Origin: JASHVB01 sp963762885
GTDB lineage: Bacteria; Pseudomonadota; Alphaproteobacteria; Acetobacterales; Acetobacteraceae
Assembly: GCA_963762885.1 (NCBI GenBank)
Contig: CAVXNH010000089.1
Span: forward strand, 62,001-126,000
Direction of reading: 5' to 3'
Length of the DNA stretch: 64,000 nucleotides
Shown: positions 54,984 through 63,769 of the stretch, piece by piece
Position numbering within the stretch: the first letter of the stretch is position 1
Layout: each line of letters opens with the position of its first letter
The notes under the pieces: model-generated
The model's input: only the letters and a program-made list of their open reading frames with translations
Databases searched by the model: none
Told to the model about the DNA's origin: nothing
Made by a program: the position numbers and the translations under genes

Positions 54984-57781
54984 CTACCCGAACGCCCCCA
55001 CCTCGTGCGTAACCGCCGTGGCGATCTCCCGCACCATGCCGAACAGCGCCCGCATCGGTGCGAAGATTTCCGCATGCTCGCGCACGTATGCCCCGGACCC
55101 GCGCAGCGGCGCCGGTTCGGCGTAGTCGCACTCCGCCGCCGGGTCCGGCGCGGCGGGGAAGATTTCCGCCAGCAGATCCAGCACCGCCTCGATGTCCAGC
55201 CGCAGGATAGCCGCCTCAAGCACCGGGCGAGTCACCCCGTGCCGCGGCGAGAAATCGGAGATCTCCGTCGACAGCAGCCAGATGCGGTGCACCAGCGCCA
55301 GCCGCAGCGCGTGCAGTAGCACCTCGCGCGTGGCCATGCGCGGCGCATCCGGCCACGCAACGCGCAGCGCCAAATGGTCGGCCTGGATGCGCCGGAACAT
55401 CGACTGCGCCGCCGCCCAGATATCCAGCCGCTCCAGCGCCCGCGCCACCGAGACCAGAGCCTCGCGCCGCCCCACCCGTTCGGTATGCGCCGCACGATCC
55501 AGCCACGTGGCGGGGTCCAGCGTCGCGATCACCGCCCGCAGCACATCGATATCCGAATGCGCCAGCCCATGCGTCGCCAGCTCCATCGCCCGATGGAACC
55601 GTCTGCTCTTGGCGTGCATCTCGGCGAAGATTTCCGGATGCCGCGTCGCCGCCGCGCCGATCCCTTGCAGCGTGTTGGCGCACCAGCCGAGCTGCTGGAG
55701 GATCGCATTGTTCGGAATGGCCCGCAGCTCGCGCGGATGGCGGATGCGCGCCGCGCCGGCCATGCCATCCGACTGGCGCGCCGACGGCCGCGATCCCGTG
55801 CGATCGATCAGCGCCGGCCCGAACGCGCCGAGCAATGACCCATAGCCGACATCCTCGACCAGCGCCTCCATGCCGGCCCGCACCGTGGCAAAGAAGTCGG
55901 CAGCAAAGTCCGGATCGGCATAGACCGGATCCTCGATCGGCCCCGCCGCGGGATGGTAGGTTTGTTCGGCGATGCGGGTGATCGTCGCCAGTGCCAGCTC
56001 CGGCGTACCGAACAGCAAATAGCCATCGCCGCCCTGGAACGCGCTCTCCTCACGCACCGCCACGCCGGCACGGTTCAGCGCCTGCCGAGACGCGGTCGGC
56101 GACAGGTACTTCAGCCGGTCCGCCAGCGAGCCCGGATGCGCGCCGCGCCCGATGCTCTCGCCATGCGTGTCGAACAGGATCACCTCGACGCCGCGAATAT
56201 TGTGTCGTTCCAGCATGGCGGCGATCTTCAGCCGCAGCCGCTCGACCAGGTAGCTCGCGGCAAGCTGCCCGACATAACGCCCGGAATCCGAATAGCCGAA
56301 CTGCAACGCCAGCCGCCCGGTGTCGCGCAGATAGGCCCGGTAGTGCGGGCTGCGCAGCGCTTCCTCCAGCACGGTCGCACCCTGGTCCAGCGCTTCCGCC
56401 GTCTCGAACAGCGGGGAAATCTCGATGCGATCGGCGACGCCGAACAGCTTCGCCAGCCAAAGGCAGGCGAGCAATGTGTAGCCGCTCTCGGTCTCGGCGA
56501 TGAGGAAGCGGATCGGCGTAGAACTATCCACGTGCTTGGTAATCTGCGCCATCGTCATCATCAGCCGCGCCGCCGAGGCTTGCTCGGCGATCAACGCACC
56601 GAAATCCACCGACACCGGCTGCACCGTGTCGAGCGCGGTATTGATCGCGGAAAACAGCGCCCGGCGATGCGCGGGATCCTCCGGAGGATCGGTGATGCCC
56701 AGCCGCTGCCGCACCACGTTGTGAATTTGCGCCGCGTTCAGCCGCGTGTGGGTGTGCGCCAGCGCCAGCCCATGCGACACCAGTCCGGCGCGCGCCACGC
56801 ACAAATCCAGCCGGACCTTGTCGTCGGCGGCGGCGTCGATCGCGTCGCGGAACAACGGCAGCAGCGGCTCCGGCGACGTCATCGCCGCATCGCGGCGTCC
56901 GATCAACGCATGCGCGAAAGCGGAAACGCGCTGCGGGTCCTGACCGTTGGGGCAGGCGGCAAGCTGCGCCGTCACGGCTTCCATCGCCTCCGTCACGCGG
57001 TGCATCAGAGGCACCGGAGCAGATAGCGCGGCGAGTTGGCGTGCAGCCGGGCGAGCTGCCGCTGCTTCTGGTCGAGCCGCAGCCGCAGCGTGTCCCACCA
57101 GCCGATATCGGTGCGGCCATCGGTGTCGTAGCCGACCCAGGTGGACAGGATAACCGGCCGCGGGTTGAGCTCGGTCCAGCGATCCGGCCACGCGGACCGG
57201 GCAACGGATAGCAAGGCCGCATTGAACCGGTCGATCGCGTCGCGCCCGCGGGCGATGGCGTCCCCGGCCTGGTCGTATTCCTCGACCAGGGTGATCGGCG
57301 GCGGGCGGTGCGAGGCAAACGCCGGCGCCGCACGGCCGCACGCGGCCTCGGCAAGCGCCTTCCCGACCGGGTATGGCAGCGCGAAGGTCGGGTGCGCCGT
57401 GAACACCGCGGCGAAGCGCGGGCGCTCCACCAGGGCGCGATATTCCGCCCAGCGCACGGGGCTGTCGTTCGGATCGGGGCGCAGCAGATGCTGGGCGAGG
57501 CTAAGCAGCACCGCCTCGTTCGCCGCGGTGTCGACGCCGCCGACATAGGCGGCGATACGTTGCGCGCGATCGGCGAACGCCGCGTCCCGCAGGTAGCGGA
57601 TCAACCCGGCGATGGCCGCGTCGTCGAGGCCGCCGGCATCCATCCGCCGGCTGATCGCCAGCGCCACCAGCAGCACCGGGTTGCCAAACGGATCCTGGTC
57701 GCCACGGGCGCCAAGGCGCGCGGTCAGCTCCAGCAGTTCCTGGGCCAGCGAGGCGACCGGATCGGTTGGCATGTCCGCCAT
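54984..57781 (-). CDS. ppc: Atypical phosphoenolpyruvate carboxylase, frameshifted
   Basis: A PEPC-superfamily protein of ~930 aa once one missing C near 57040 is restored (LARLHA then QLAALSAPVPLM). Conserved parts: VFTAHPT (catalytic His), GYSDSGRYVGQLAAS, SRPSAR, and RAIPNNAILQQLGW. The usual glycine-rich loop HGRGGTVGRGG is replaced by DTHGESIGRGAHPG, and the residue after TAHPT is Phe not Glu. Standard PEPC makes oxaloacetate from PEP and bicarbonate, and this divergent branch may differ in regulation or activity. Transcribed alone. Confidence 0.8.
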
Positions 57782-58128
57782 TTGGGCAATCCTGCAATGG
57801 TTTGTGCGTCGCAGCAAGAATCTTCGTGTTTTGCCCGCATTGGACGCTTCCGGCGCCTAATCTGGCGGCGTCTGCCTAAGAAAACCTCTCCCGCGCTTTT
57901 GCGCGGGAGAGGTCGCCACGAAGTGGCGGGTGAGGGTGATCGGGTCGGCACGCGCCGATGCGGGCTTTCGGCGTGGTACGGCGTAGCAAGCAAGGGCTTC
58001 GGAGCGGCGGGCGAAACCCTCACCCGCCGCTTCGCGGCGTCCTCTCCCGCATAGCGGGAGAGGTTTTCTGCCACGGCATATCGCTTGCAGCTATTATAGC
58101 CCATCATCGCGACAGGAGAGCGAACCAC
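57782..58128. other. Intergenic region dominated by a composite palindromic repeat
   Basis: Between ppc (minus) and the monooxygenase (plus). Most of it is the repeat at 57880-58068. An ACAGGAGAG ribosome site at 58112-58120 precedes the GTG start at 58129. A plus-strand open frame from 57958 reads through the repeat and is not considered coding. Confidence 0.6.
57880..58068. repeat. 189-bp composite repeat bounded by 15-bp inverted repeats
   Basis: GAAAACCTCTCCCGC (57880-57894) and its exact complement GCGGGAGAGGTTTTC (58054-58068) bound the element. Each end folds into its own hairpin: CCTCTCCCGCGC/GCGCGGGAGAGG (57885-57912, loop TTTT) and CCTCTCCCGC/GCGGGAGAGG (58041-58063, loop ATA). The interior carries GCCAC-GAA-GTGGC and the GTGATCGGGTCGGCACGC motif shared with 54.46 kb. 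The structure suggests a small non-autonomous element. Confidence 0.7.
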
Positions 58129-59442
58129 GTGGCGGCACGACCTTTTCACCTCGGGTGGTTCCTCCAGGGCTCCAGCGTCCAGGCCTGGGGCGAGCCCTGG
58201 ACCGGCCATATCGGCGCGACCTGGATGGTCCCCGACCTGTTCCTCGACATGGCGCGCAGCCTCGAACGCGCCTGCTTCGACTACATCCTGCTGGAAGACA
58301 GCTCCTATGTCGGCGAGAGCTACCAGGGCTCTACCGGCATCTACCTGGAGAACGGCATCGCCGTGCCGCGGCAGGATCCGTCCGTCGTGGCCTCGCTGAT
58401 GACCGCCGTCACGTCGCGCCTCGGCATCGTCCCGACTTTCGGCACGTACGCCTACCCGCCCTATTTGCTGGCACGGTTGGTCGCCACGCTGGACCAGGTT
58501 TCGCAGGGCCGCATCGGCTGGAACGCGGTGACCGGCAGTTCCGACTACGCGGCGATGAATTTCGGCATGAAGGGCATGCCGGAACACGACCTGCGCTACG
58601 ACAAGGCGGACGAATACATGCAGGTGGTGCGCGCGCTGTGGGGCTCGTGGGAGCCGGGCGCCATCATTGCCGACTGCGACCGCGGCATCCTGGTGGACAC
58701 CAGCAAGGTCCACGCGGTCAACCACGAGGGCCAATTCTACCAGACCCGAGGCCCGCTGAACTCCGGCCCGTGCCCCCAAGGCCAGCCGGTGATCGCCCAG
58801 GCCGGCGGCTCGCCGCGCGGCCGACAGTTCGCGGCCCAGCATGCCGACACCATCGTGGCGCACGTCAAGGGCGTCGCCGCGATGAAGGCCTACCGCGACG
58901 ACGTGCGCGCCCGGATGGCGGCGTGCGGCCGCAATCCCGACACCTGCAAGGTGCTGTTCCTGGCCGCGCCGATCGTCGGCCAGACCGAATCCGAGGCACA
59001 GGAGCGCCGCCAAACGCGACTGGAACGCGCCCGGCAGCAGATTCCCCAGCGCCTGGCCCACCTCGGCAAGGTCACCAACATCGACTTCGGCCGCTTCGAC
59101 CTGGACCAGCCGTTGGGCGAACTGAAGACCAACGGCCATCAGCAGACGCTCGACCAGTTCACCGCGAAAGCCCCCGGCAAGACGCTGCGCGAGCTGATGG
59201 AGGACTACAACACCACGGCTCTGTCGCTGGAACTCGTCGGCACCCCCGACCGCGTCGCCGCCCAGATGGCCGAAGCGATGGAGGAAGCCGGGGGCGACGG
59301 CTACCTGTTCTCGATGCCCAACGTCACCCGGCGCCTGCTGGCGGAAATGGAGGACGGGCTGGTGCCGGCACTGCAAGCCCGCGGCCTGACCCGGGCGTCG
59401 TACACGCACAAGCAGTTCCGCGACAACTTGCTGGAATTCTGA
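58129..59442 (+). CDS. FMN-dependent monooxygenase, NtaA/SnaA/DszA-type (LLM class)
   Basis: A 437-residue bacterial-luciferase-like flavin monooxygenase; length matches the NtaA/SnaA family. It shows the opening LGWFLQGSSVQAWGEPWTGHIGATWM, then DYILLEDSSYVGESYQGS, GRIGWNAVTGSSDYAAMNFG, YDKADEYMQVVRALWGSWE and QPVIAQAGGSPRGRQFAAQHAD. Members use reduced FMN from a separate reductase to oxidise compounds such as nitrilotriacetate or sulfur/nitrogen heterocycles. No reductase is nearby. It heads an operon with a complete Pot-type importer that probably supplies the substrate. Confidence 0.9.
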   Translation: MAARPFHLGWFLQGSSVQAWGEPWTGHIGATWMVPDLFLDMARSLERACFDYILLEDSSYVGESYQGSTGIYLENGIAVPRQDPSVVASLMTAVTSRLGIVPTFGTYAYPPYLLARLVATLDQVSQGRIGWNAVTGSSDYAAMNFGMKGMPEHDLRYDKADEYMQVVRALWGSWEPGAIIADCDRGILVDTSKVHAVNHEGQFYQTRGPLNSGPCPQGQPVIAQAGGSPRGRQFAAQHADTIVAHVKGVAAMKAYRDDVRARMAACGRNPDTCKVLFLAAPIVGQTESEAQERRQTRLERARQQIPQRLAHLGKVTNIDFGRFDLDQPLGELKTNGHQQTLDQFTAKAPGKTLRELMEDYNTTALSLELVGTPDRVAAQMAEAMEEAGGDGYLFSMPNVTRRLLAEMEDGLVPALQARGLTRASYTHKQFRDNLLEF

Positions 59443-59476
59443 CCGCCCCCGGCAAACCGCAGACAGGAGCGCAGCC

Positions 59477-60588
59477 ATGACGCAGCGGACTCACCCTCTA
59501 AGCCGTCGCCATCTCCTCGCACTGGGCGCGGCAGCGGCGATCTCGCCGTTCCAGGCCTATCGAGCGCTGGCGCAAGGTGCGCCCCTGCCCGAGCTGCCGC
59601 CGATGCCGGAGAAGCTGAAGGGCAGCGGCGAACTGCGCATCGCGGCCTATGGCGGCACCGCCCAGGACGCGGAGCGCACCGCCTATTTCACCCCGTTCGG
59701 CGACCTCAGCGGCATCAAGGTGCGCGACTTCGCCGGCGCCGACCTCAACAAGGTCAAGGCGATGGTAGAGACCGGCAACGTCGAATGGGACGTCGTGCAG
59801 CTCAGCCAGGGCAGCGTGAAGAACTTGATGAAGCACGGCGACTATTTCGAGAAGATCGACTACGACCTGGTGGACACCGCCAATATCGAGCCCGGCTACC
59901 GCACCGACTACTCGCTCGACATGCTGGTGTGGGCCGAGGTCATGGCCTACCGGACCGACGCGTTCAACGGCGCGGTGCCGGTCGGATGGGCGGATTTCTG
60001 GGACCTCAAGAAGTTCCCTGGCGACCGTGCGCTGGGCGGTGCGGGCCCCAGCTCGCCGGAACTGGAATTTGCCTTGATGGCTGCCGGCGTCACCCCCAAC
60101 AAGGTCTATCCCATCGACATCGAGAAGGCGTTCGCCAGCTACGACAAGGTCAAGTCGAGCATCGTGAAGTGGTGGGAGACCGGCGCCGTCCCGGTGCAGT
60201 TGCTGTCCGACAAGGAAGTCGTGGCGACGTCCGTGTGGAACGGCCGCGTGGCGGCGATCCAGGCCGCCGGAGTGCCGGCCGCGATCAGTTGGGACCAGGG
60301 CCTGTTGAAGCGCGATTGCTGGGCGGTGCCAAAGGGCTCGCCCAACAAGGCGAACGCCATGAAGTTCATCGCCTTCAGCACCATGGCGGTGCCGCAGGCG
60401 CGGCTGTCGTCGCTGATCCCCTATGGCTTCGTGAACACAAATCCGCCGACTACGTGGCGCCGAAGCAACTGGCGCTGCTGCCCAGCGCCCCCGAAATCAA
60501 AGCCAAACTGGTGCCGTATGATTACGAGTGGTGGTCGCAGAACCGCGACACCGTGATCGGCCGCTGGAACAAGTGGATCCTCGCCTGA
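59477..60588 (+). CDS. Pot-type ABC solute-binding protein with Tat-like signal, frameshifted
   Basis: A spermidine/putrescine-type binding protein. The N-terminus PLSRRHLLALGAAAAIS carries a twin-arginine-like motif. The mature part includes GELRIAAYGGTAQDAERTAY, DVVQLSQGSV, FWDLKKFPGDRALGG and LLSDKEVVATSVWNGRVAAIQAAG. Near 60437 one base is missing; the C-terminus KSADYVAPKQLALLP...WNKWILA is in another frame. Corrected length ~370 aa. It lies 34 bases after the monooxygenase. Confidence 0.87.
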
Positions 60589-60653
60589 GCGCGGATGCCG
60601 ACCGGCCCGCCATGGCCGCCCCCGTCGCGGCGGGCGAATCCGGCCTTTCCGTC

Positions 60654-60675
60654 ATGGCGGGCGACGGCCCGCCAT
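60654..60675. repeat. Intra-operon hairpin between binding protein and ATPase
   Basis: ATGGCGGGC/GCCCGCCAT forms a perfect 9-bp stem with a GACG loop. The surrounding GTCATGG...CCATCGACGAC pattern resembles a second dispersed-repeat type common in alphaproteobacterial intergenic regions; a related sequence follows the operon at 63600-63627. It may uncouple expression of the abundant binding protein from the ATPase. Confidence 0.5.
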
Positions 60676-60740
60676 CGACGACTGTTCCCCGCGCCGCCCC
60701 GCATAATTTCAGGCCACCGGCGGCTCGCCATGGCGACCGC

Positions 60741-61865
60741 ATGTCGGCCACCACTCCCTCGACCTCTGCACCCGCCGTTTCGCCGGGCCGCGGCGCCAAG
60801 GTTTCCCTCGTCGGCCTGGAAAAACGCTTCGACGGGGTCGGCGCCGTCCGCGGCATCTCGCTCGAAATCGGCTCCGGCGAGTTCCTGACCCTGCTCGGCC
60901 CCAGCGGCTCCGGCAAGACCACGACCCTGATGATGATCGCCGGATTCGAAACCCCCACCGATGGCGACATCGCCATCGACGGGTGCTCCGTCGTCGGCCT
61001 GCCGCCGCACAAGCGCAACATCGGCATGGTGTTTCAGAACTACGCCCTGTTCCCGCATCTGACGGTGGCCGAGAACATCGCCTTTCCGCTGAAGCAGCGC
61101 GGCATGAACCGCGCGACCGCACGCGGCTGGTCGACCGACAGCCTCGCGATGGTGCGGCTGCCCGGCTACGAGGCCCGCTATCCGCGCCAGCTCTCCGGTG
61201 GCCAGCAGCAGCGCGTCGCCCTGGCGCGTGCGATCGTCTTCCAGCCGCGATTGCTGTTGCTGGACGAGCCGCTGGGCGCGCTCGACAAGCAGTTGCGCGA
61301 GAGCCTGCAACTGGAGATGCGCCGGCTGCACGCCGATCTCGGCATCACCTTCGTCCACGTCACCCACGACCAGGAGGAGGCGCTGACCATGTCCGACCGC
61401 ATCGCGGTCGTGAACGAAGGCCGCATCGCCCAGCTTGGCCGCCCGGAGGACCTCTACGACCGCCCCTGCAACCGTTTCGTTGCGTCGTTCCTTGGTGAGT
61501 CGAACTTCCTGCCCGGCCACGTACTCGGCATGGAAGACGCGGTCGTCGTGGCACACCACGCCGGCACGACTCTGCGGGCTCTCACGGCGGAACCTGTGCA
61601 ACCAGGCGCAGAGGTAACCCTGACCGTGCGCCCCGAGCGTATGCGCTTCGCCGACACCGCATTCCCGGTCACAGGGCGGCAGAATCGTCTCCGCGCCACG
61701 GTGACCGAAGCAATGTTCGCAGGTGAACGCTGCCGCTACCTGCTGCGCGTCGATGACGGCCTGACGCTGGTGCTGAAGGAACCGTCCGGCGCCGGCACAC
61801 GACGGCGCGCCGTCGGCGAAGTCGCCGAAATCGCCTGGTCGGTCGAAGACACGGTGGTGGTGTGA
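60741..61865 (+). CDS. Pot-type ABC transporter ATPase (PotA family)
   Basis: A 374-residue ATPase. Walker A GPSGSGKTTT, Q-loop FQNYALFPHLTV, signature LSGGQQQRVALARA, Walker B LLLLDEPLGALD, H-loop VTHDQEEA, and a C-terminal TOBE-type regulatory domain (LTVRPERMRF). The open frame extends further upstream through the hairpin region, but ATG 60741 is the first convincing start. Confidence 0.93.
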   Translation: MSATTPSTSAPAVSPGRGAKVSLVGLEKRFDGVGAVRGISLEIGSGEFLTLLGPSGSGKTTTLMMIAGFETPTDGDIAIDGCSVVGLPPHKRNIGMVFQNYALFPHLTVAENIAFPLKQRGMNRATARGWSTDSLAMVRLPGYEARYPRQLSGGQQQRVALARAIVFQPRLLLLDEPLGALDKQLRESLQLEMRRLHADLGITFVHVTHDQEEALTMSDRIAVVNEGRIAQLGRPEDLYDRPCNRFVASFLGESNFLPGHVLGMEDAVVVAHHAGTTLRALTAEPVQPGAEVTLTVRPERMRFADTAFPVTGRQNRLRATVTEAMFAGERCRYLLRVDDGLTLVLKEPSGAGTRRRAVGEVAEIAWSVEDTVVV

Positions 61866-61883
61866 GGCGGGATGTTGTGCCGT

Positions 61884-61971
61884 CCCCCTCCCCTTGTGGG
61901 AGGGGGTCGGGGGAGGGGCTCGTGCCGCACGAAACCCCTCCCCCCAACCCCCTCCCGCAAGGGGAGGGGGA
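61884..61971. repeat. Very long near-perfect hairpin between ATPase and first permease
   Basis: The arms 61884-61918 and 61936-61971 are complementary over about 35 positions with only a few mismatches. They are almost entirely CCCCTCCCC/GGGGAGGGG tracts. The 17-base spacer holds TCGTG-CCG-CACGA, itself a small hairpin. It spans the end of the ATPase-permease gap and runs into the open frame of the permease. Confidence 0.8.
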
Positions 61972-62826
61972 GGACTTGGACCGAACAACCCCATATCCCG
62001 TCACGTCGGCGCGCTGCTCCTGGTCGCCCCGCTCGTCCTCTTCATGGCGCTCTTCTACGCCCTACCCGTGCTCGCCATGCTCGCCCGCAGCATCACCGAG
62101 CCCACATTCTCGCTGACCAACTTCGTCCGCCTCGTCGGCGACGACGTATTCCTCCGCGTCTTCGGCAACACCCTGCGCACCGCCTTCGAGGTCACACTCG
62201 GAACGCTCTTGCTCGGCTATCCCGTCGCCCTGGCCCTGTCCCGCATGCGCCCCAACGCCGCCCGCCTCACCCTGGTCATCGTGCTGCTGCCTTTCTGGAC
62301 CAGCGTCCTGGTGCGCAGCTACGCCTGGATGGTCTTGCTCGGCCGCCACGGCCTGATCAACGAGGCCCTCCGCGCGCTCGACCTCATCGCCACCCCGCTG
62401 CGCCTGCTGAACACTCCGTTCGCGGTGCATGTGGCGATGATCCATATCCTGCTGCCCTACATGATCCTGCCGATCGCCAGCGTGCTGCGGCAGCTCGACG
62501 CCGCCCTGCCGCGCGCCGCCGCCGGCCTCGGAGCACCCCCCTGGGCGGTCTTCCGCCAGGTCATTTTCCCCCTGTCGATGCCGGGCGTCATCGCCGGCAC
62601 GCTACTGGTGTTCGTGCTATCGCTCGGCTTCTACATCACCCCGGCGCTGGTCGGAGGCCCCCGCGACCTGATGCTGGCGCAACTCATCGCGCAACAGGTG
62701 GACCTGCTGAACTGGCCCTACGCCGCCTGCCTCTCCGCCACCCTCCTGGCCGCGACATTGCTCTTGCTCGCGCTATGCACCGCACTCCCCGGCGTGCGCG
62801 GCGCATTCCGCCTCGGCGTGCGATGA
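61894..62826 (+). CDS. Pot-type ABC permease (PotB family), start uncertain
   Basis: An inner-membrane permease with six helices. It shows LLLVAPLVLFMALFYALPVLAMLARS (TM1) and PRAAAGLGAPPWAVFRQVIFPLSMPGV (ATPase-coupling loop). The frame is open from TTG 61894, inside the long hairpin, so up to ~35 Gly/Pro-rich residues of the possible N-terminus come from the repeat. TM1 begins about residue 38, and no ATG or GTG lies between the repeat and TM1. The original start may have been lost or replaced by the repeat insertion. Confidence 0.85.
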   Translation: MWEGVGGGARAARNPSPQPPPARGGGGLGPNNPISRHVGALLLVAPLVLFMALFYALPVLAMLARSITEPTFSLTNFVRLVGDDVFLRVFGNTLRTAFEVTLGTLLLGYPVALALSRMRPNAARLTLVIVLLPFWTSVLVRSYAWMVLLGRHGLINEALRALDLIATPLRLLNTPFAVHVAMIHILLPYMILPIASVLRQLDAALPRAAAGLGAPPWAVFRQVIFPLSMPGVIAGTLLVFVLSLGFYITPALVGGPRDLMLAQLIAQQVDLLNWPYAACLSATLLAATLLLLALCTALPGVRGAFRLGVR

Positions 62827-63596
62827 ACCGCCCCGCCCTCCGCCTGCTCGTCGTCCTGGTGCTGCTGTTCCTGGCCCTGCCGATCCTGCTGATCGTCGTC
62901 GTGTCGTTCTCCTCGGCGGACTACCTGACATTCCCCCCGCCCAGCTTCGGGCTGCGCTGGTATCGCGCCTATATCGACAGCGCCGAGTGGCTGAACGCGA
63001 CCGCCCTCAGCCTGACCGTGGCCGCTGCCGTGGTGGTGCTGTCCACCACGCTGGGAACGCTCGCCGCGCTCGGCCTGGCGCGGCTGCCACGCGCCGCCCG
63101 CACCGCCGCCACGGCGCTGATCCTGTCGCCGCTTATCGTGCCGACCATTGTGGTGGCGATCGGCATCTACTACGCATTCTCACGCTATGGCCTGATCGGC
63201 ACACCGTTAGGGCTGGTGCTGGCGCACACCTGCCTGGCCGTGCCGTTCGTCGTCACCAGCGTCAGCGCCAGCCTGGCCGGCTTCGACCGTCGCCTGGACC
63301 AGGCCGCGCGGAGCCTGGGAGCAACGCCGTGGGGCGCGTTCCGCCAGGTCACGCTGCCGCTGATCCGCCCCGGCGTGCTGGTCGGCGCGCTGTTCGCCTT
63401 CATCACCTCATTCGACGAATTGATCGTCGCGCTGTTCCTGTCCGGATCCGGCGCTGTCACCCTGCCGCGGCGCATGTGGGACGACCTGCGCTTCGCCATC
63501 GATCCGACGATCGCGGCGGTCTCCACGCTCACCATCGTGCTGACCGCGCTGCTGCTGGGCGGCGCGCATCTGCTGCGCAAACGGGCAGGGCAGTGA
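62823..63596 (+). CDS. Pot-type ABC permease (PotC family)
   Basis: A 257-residue inner-membrane permease with six helices and the coupling loop DQAARSLGATPWGAFRQVTLPLIRPGV. The start overlaps the previous stop (ATGA). It completes the importer with the PotB-type partner. Confidence 0.93.
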   Translation: MNRPALRLLVVLVLLFLALPILLIVVVSFSSADYLTFPPPSFGLRWYRAYIDSAEWLNATALSLTVAAAVVVLSTTLGTLAALGLARLPRAARTAATALILSPLIVPTIVVAIGIYYAFSRYGLIGTPLGLVLAHTCLAVPFVVTSVSASLAGFDRRLDQAARSLGATPWGAFRQVTLPLIRPGVLVGALFAFITSFDELIVALFLSGSGAVTLPRRMWDDLRFAIDPTIAAVSTLTIVLTALLLGGAHLLRKRAGQ

Positions 63597-63650
63597 CCGT
63601 CATGGCGAAGGCCGGCCGTCCACGACTTTCAGCTACGATAAGACGTTGGT

Positions 63651-63669
63651 GACCAGGCCAAGCCTGGTC
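63651..63669. terminator. Hairpin after the Pot-type operon
   Basis: GACCAGGC/GCCTGGTC is a perfect 8-bp stem with a CAA loop, 55 bases after the last permease stop. There is no T run, so it may be a processing or repeat structure rather than an intrinsic terminator. Confidence 0.45.
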
Positions 63670-63769
63670 ATGCCACGGCCCGCGAGCGCACTCCTGGCCC
63701 CGCCGTCGGACTCGCTATCGCCCGGAAATCACCTTACCATCGATCAAAATTCGGGAGGGTCAACGTCCG

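Noticed and set aside
57958..58128. N-terminal extension of the flavin monooxygenase
   Set aside because: It is encoded by the composite repeat; the GTG at 58129 has a good ribosome site and gives the family's N-terminus.
9000..60500. Programmed ribosomal frameshifting in the twelve broken genes
   Set aside because: The breaks occur in unrelated families at unconserved places, in both directions, and without common slippery sequences.
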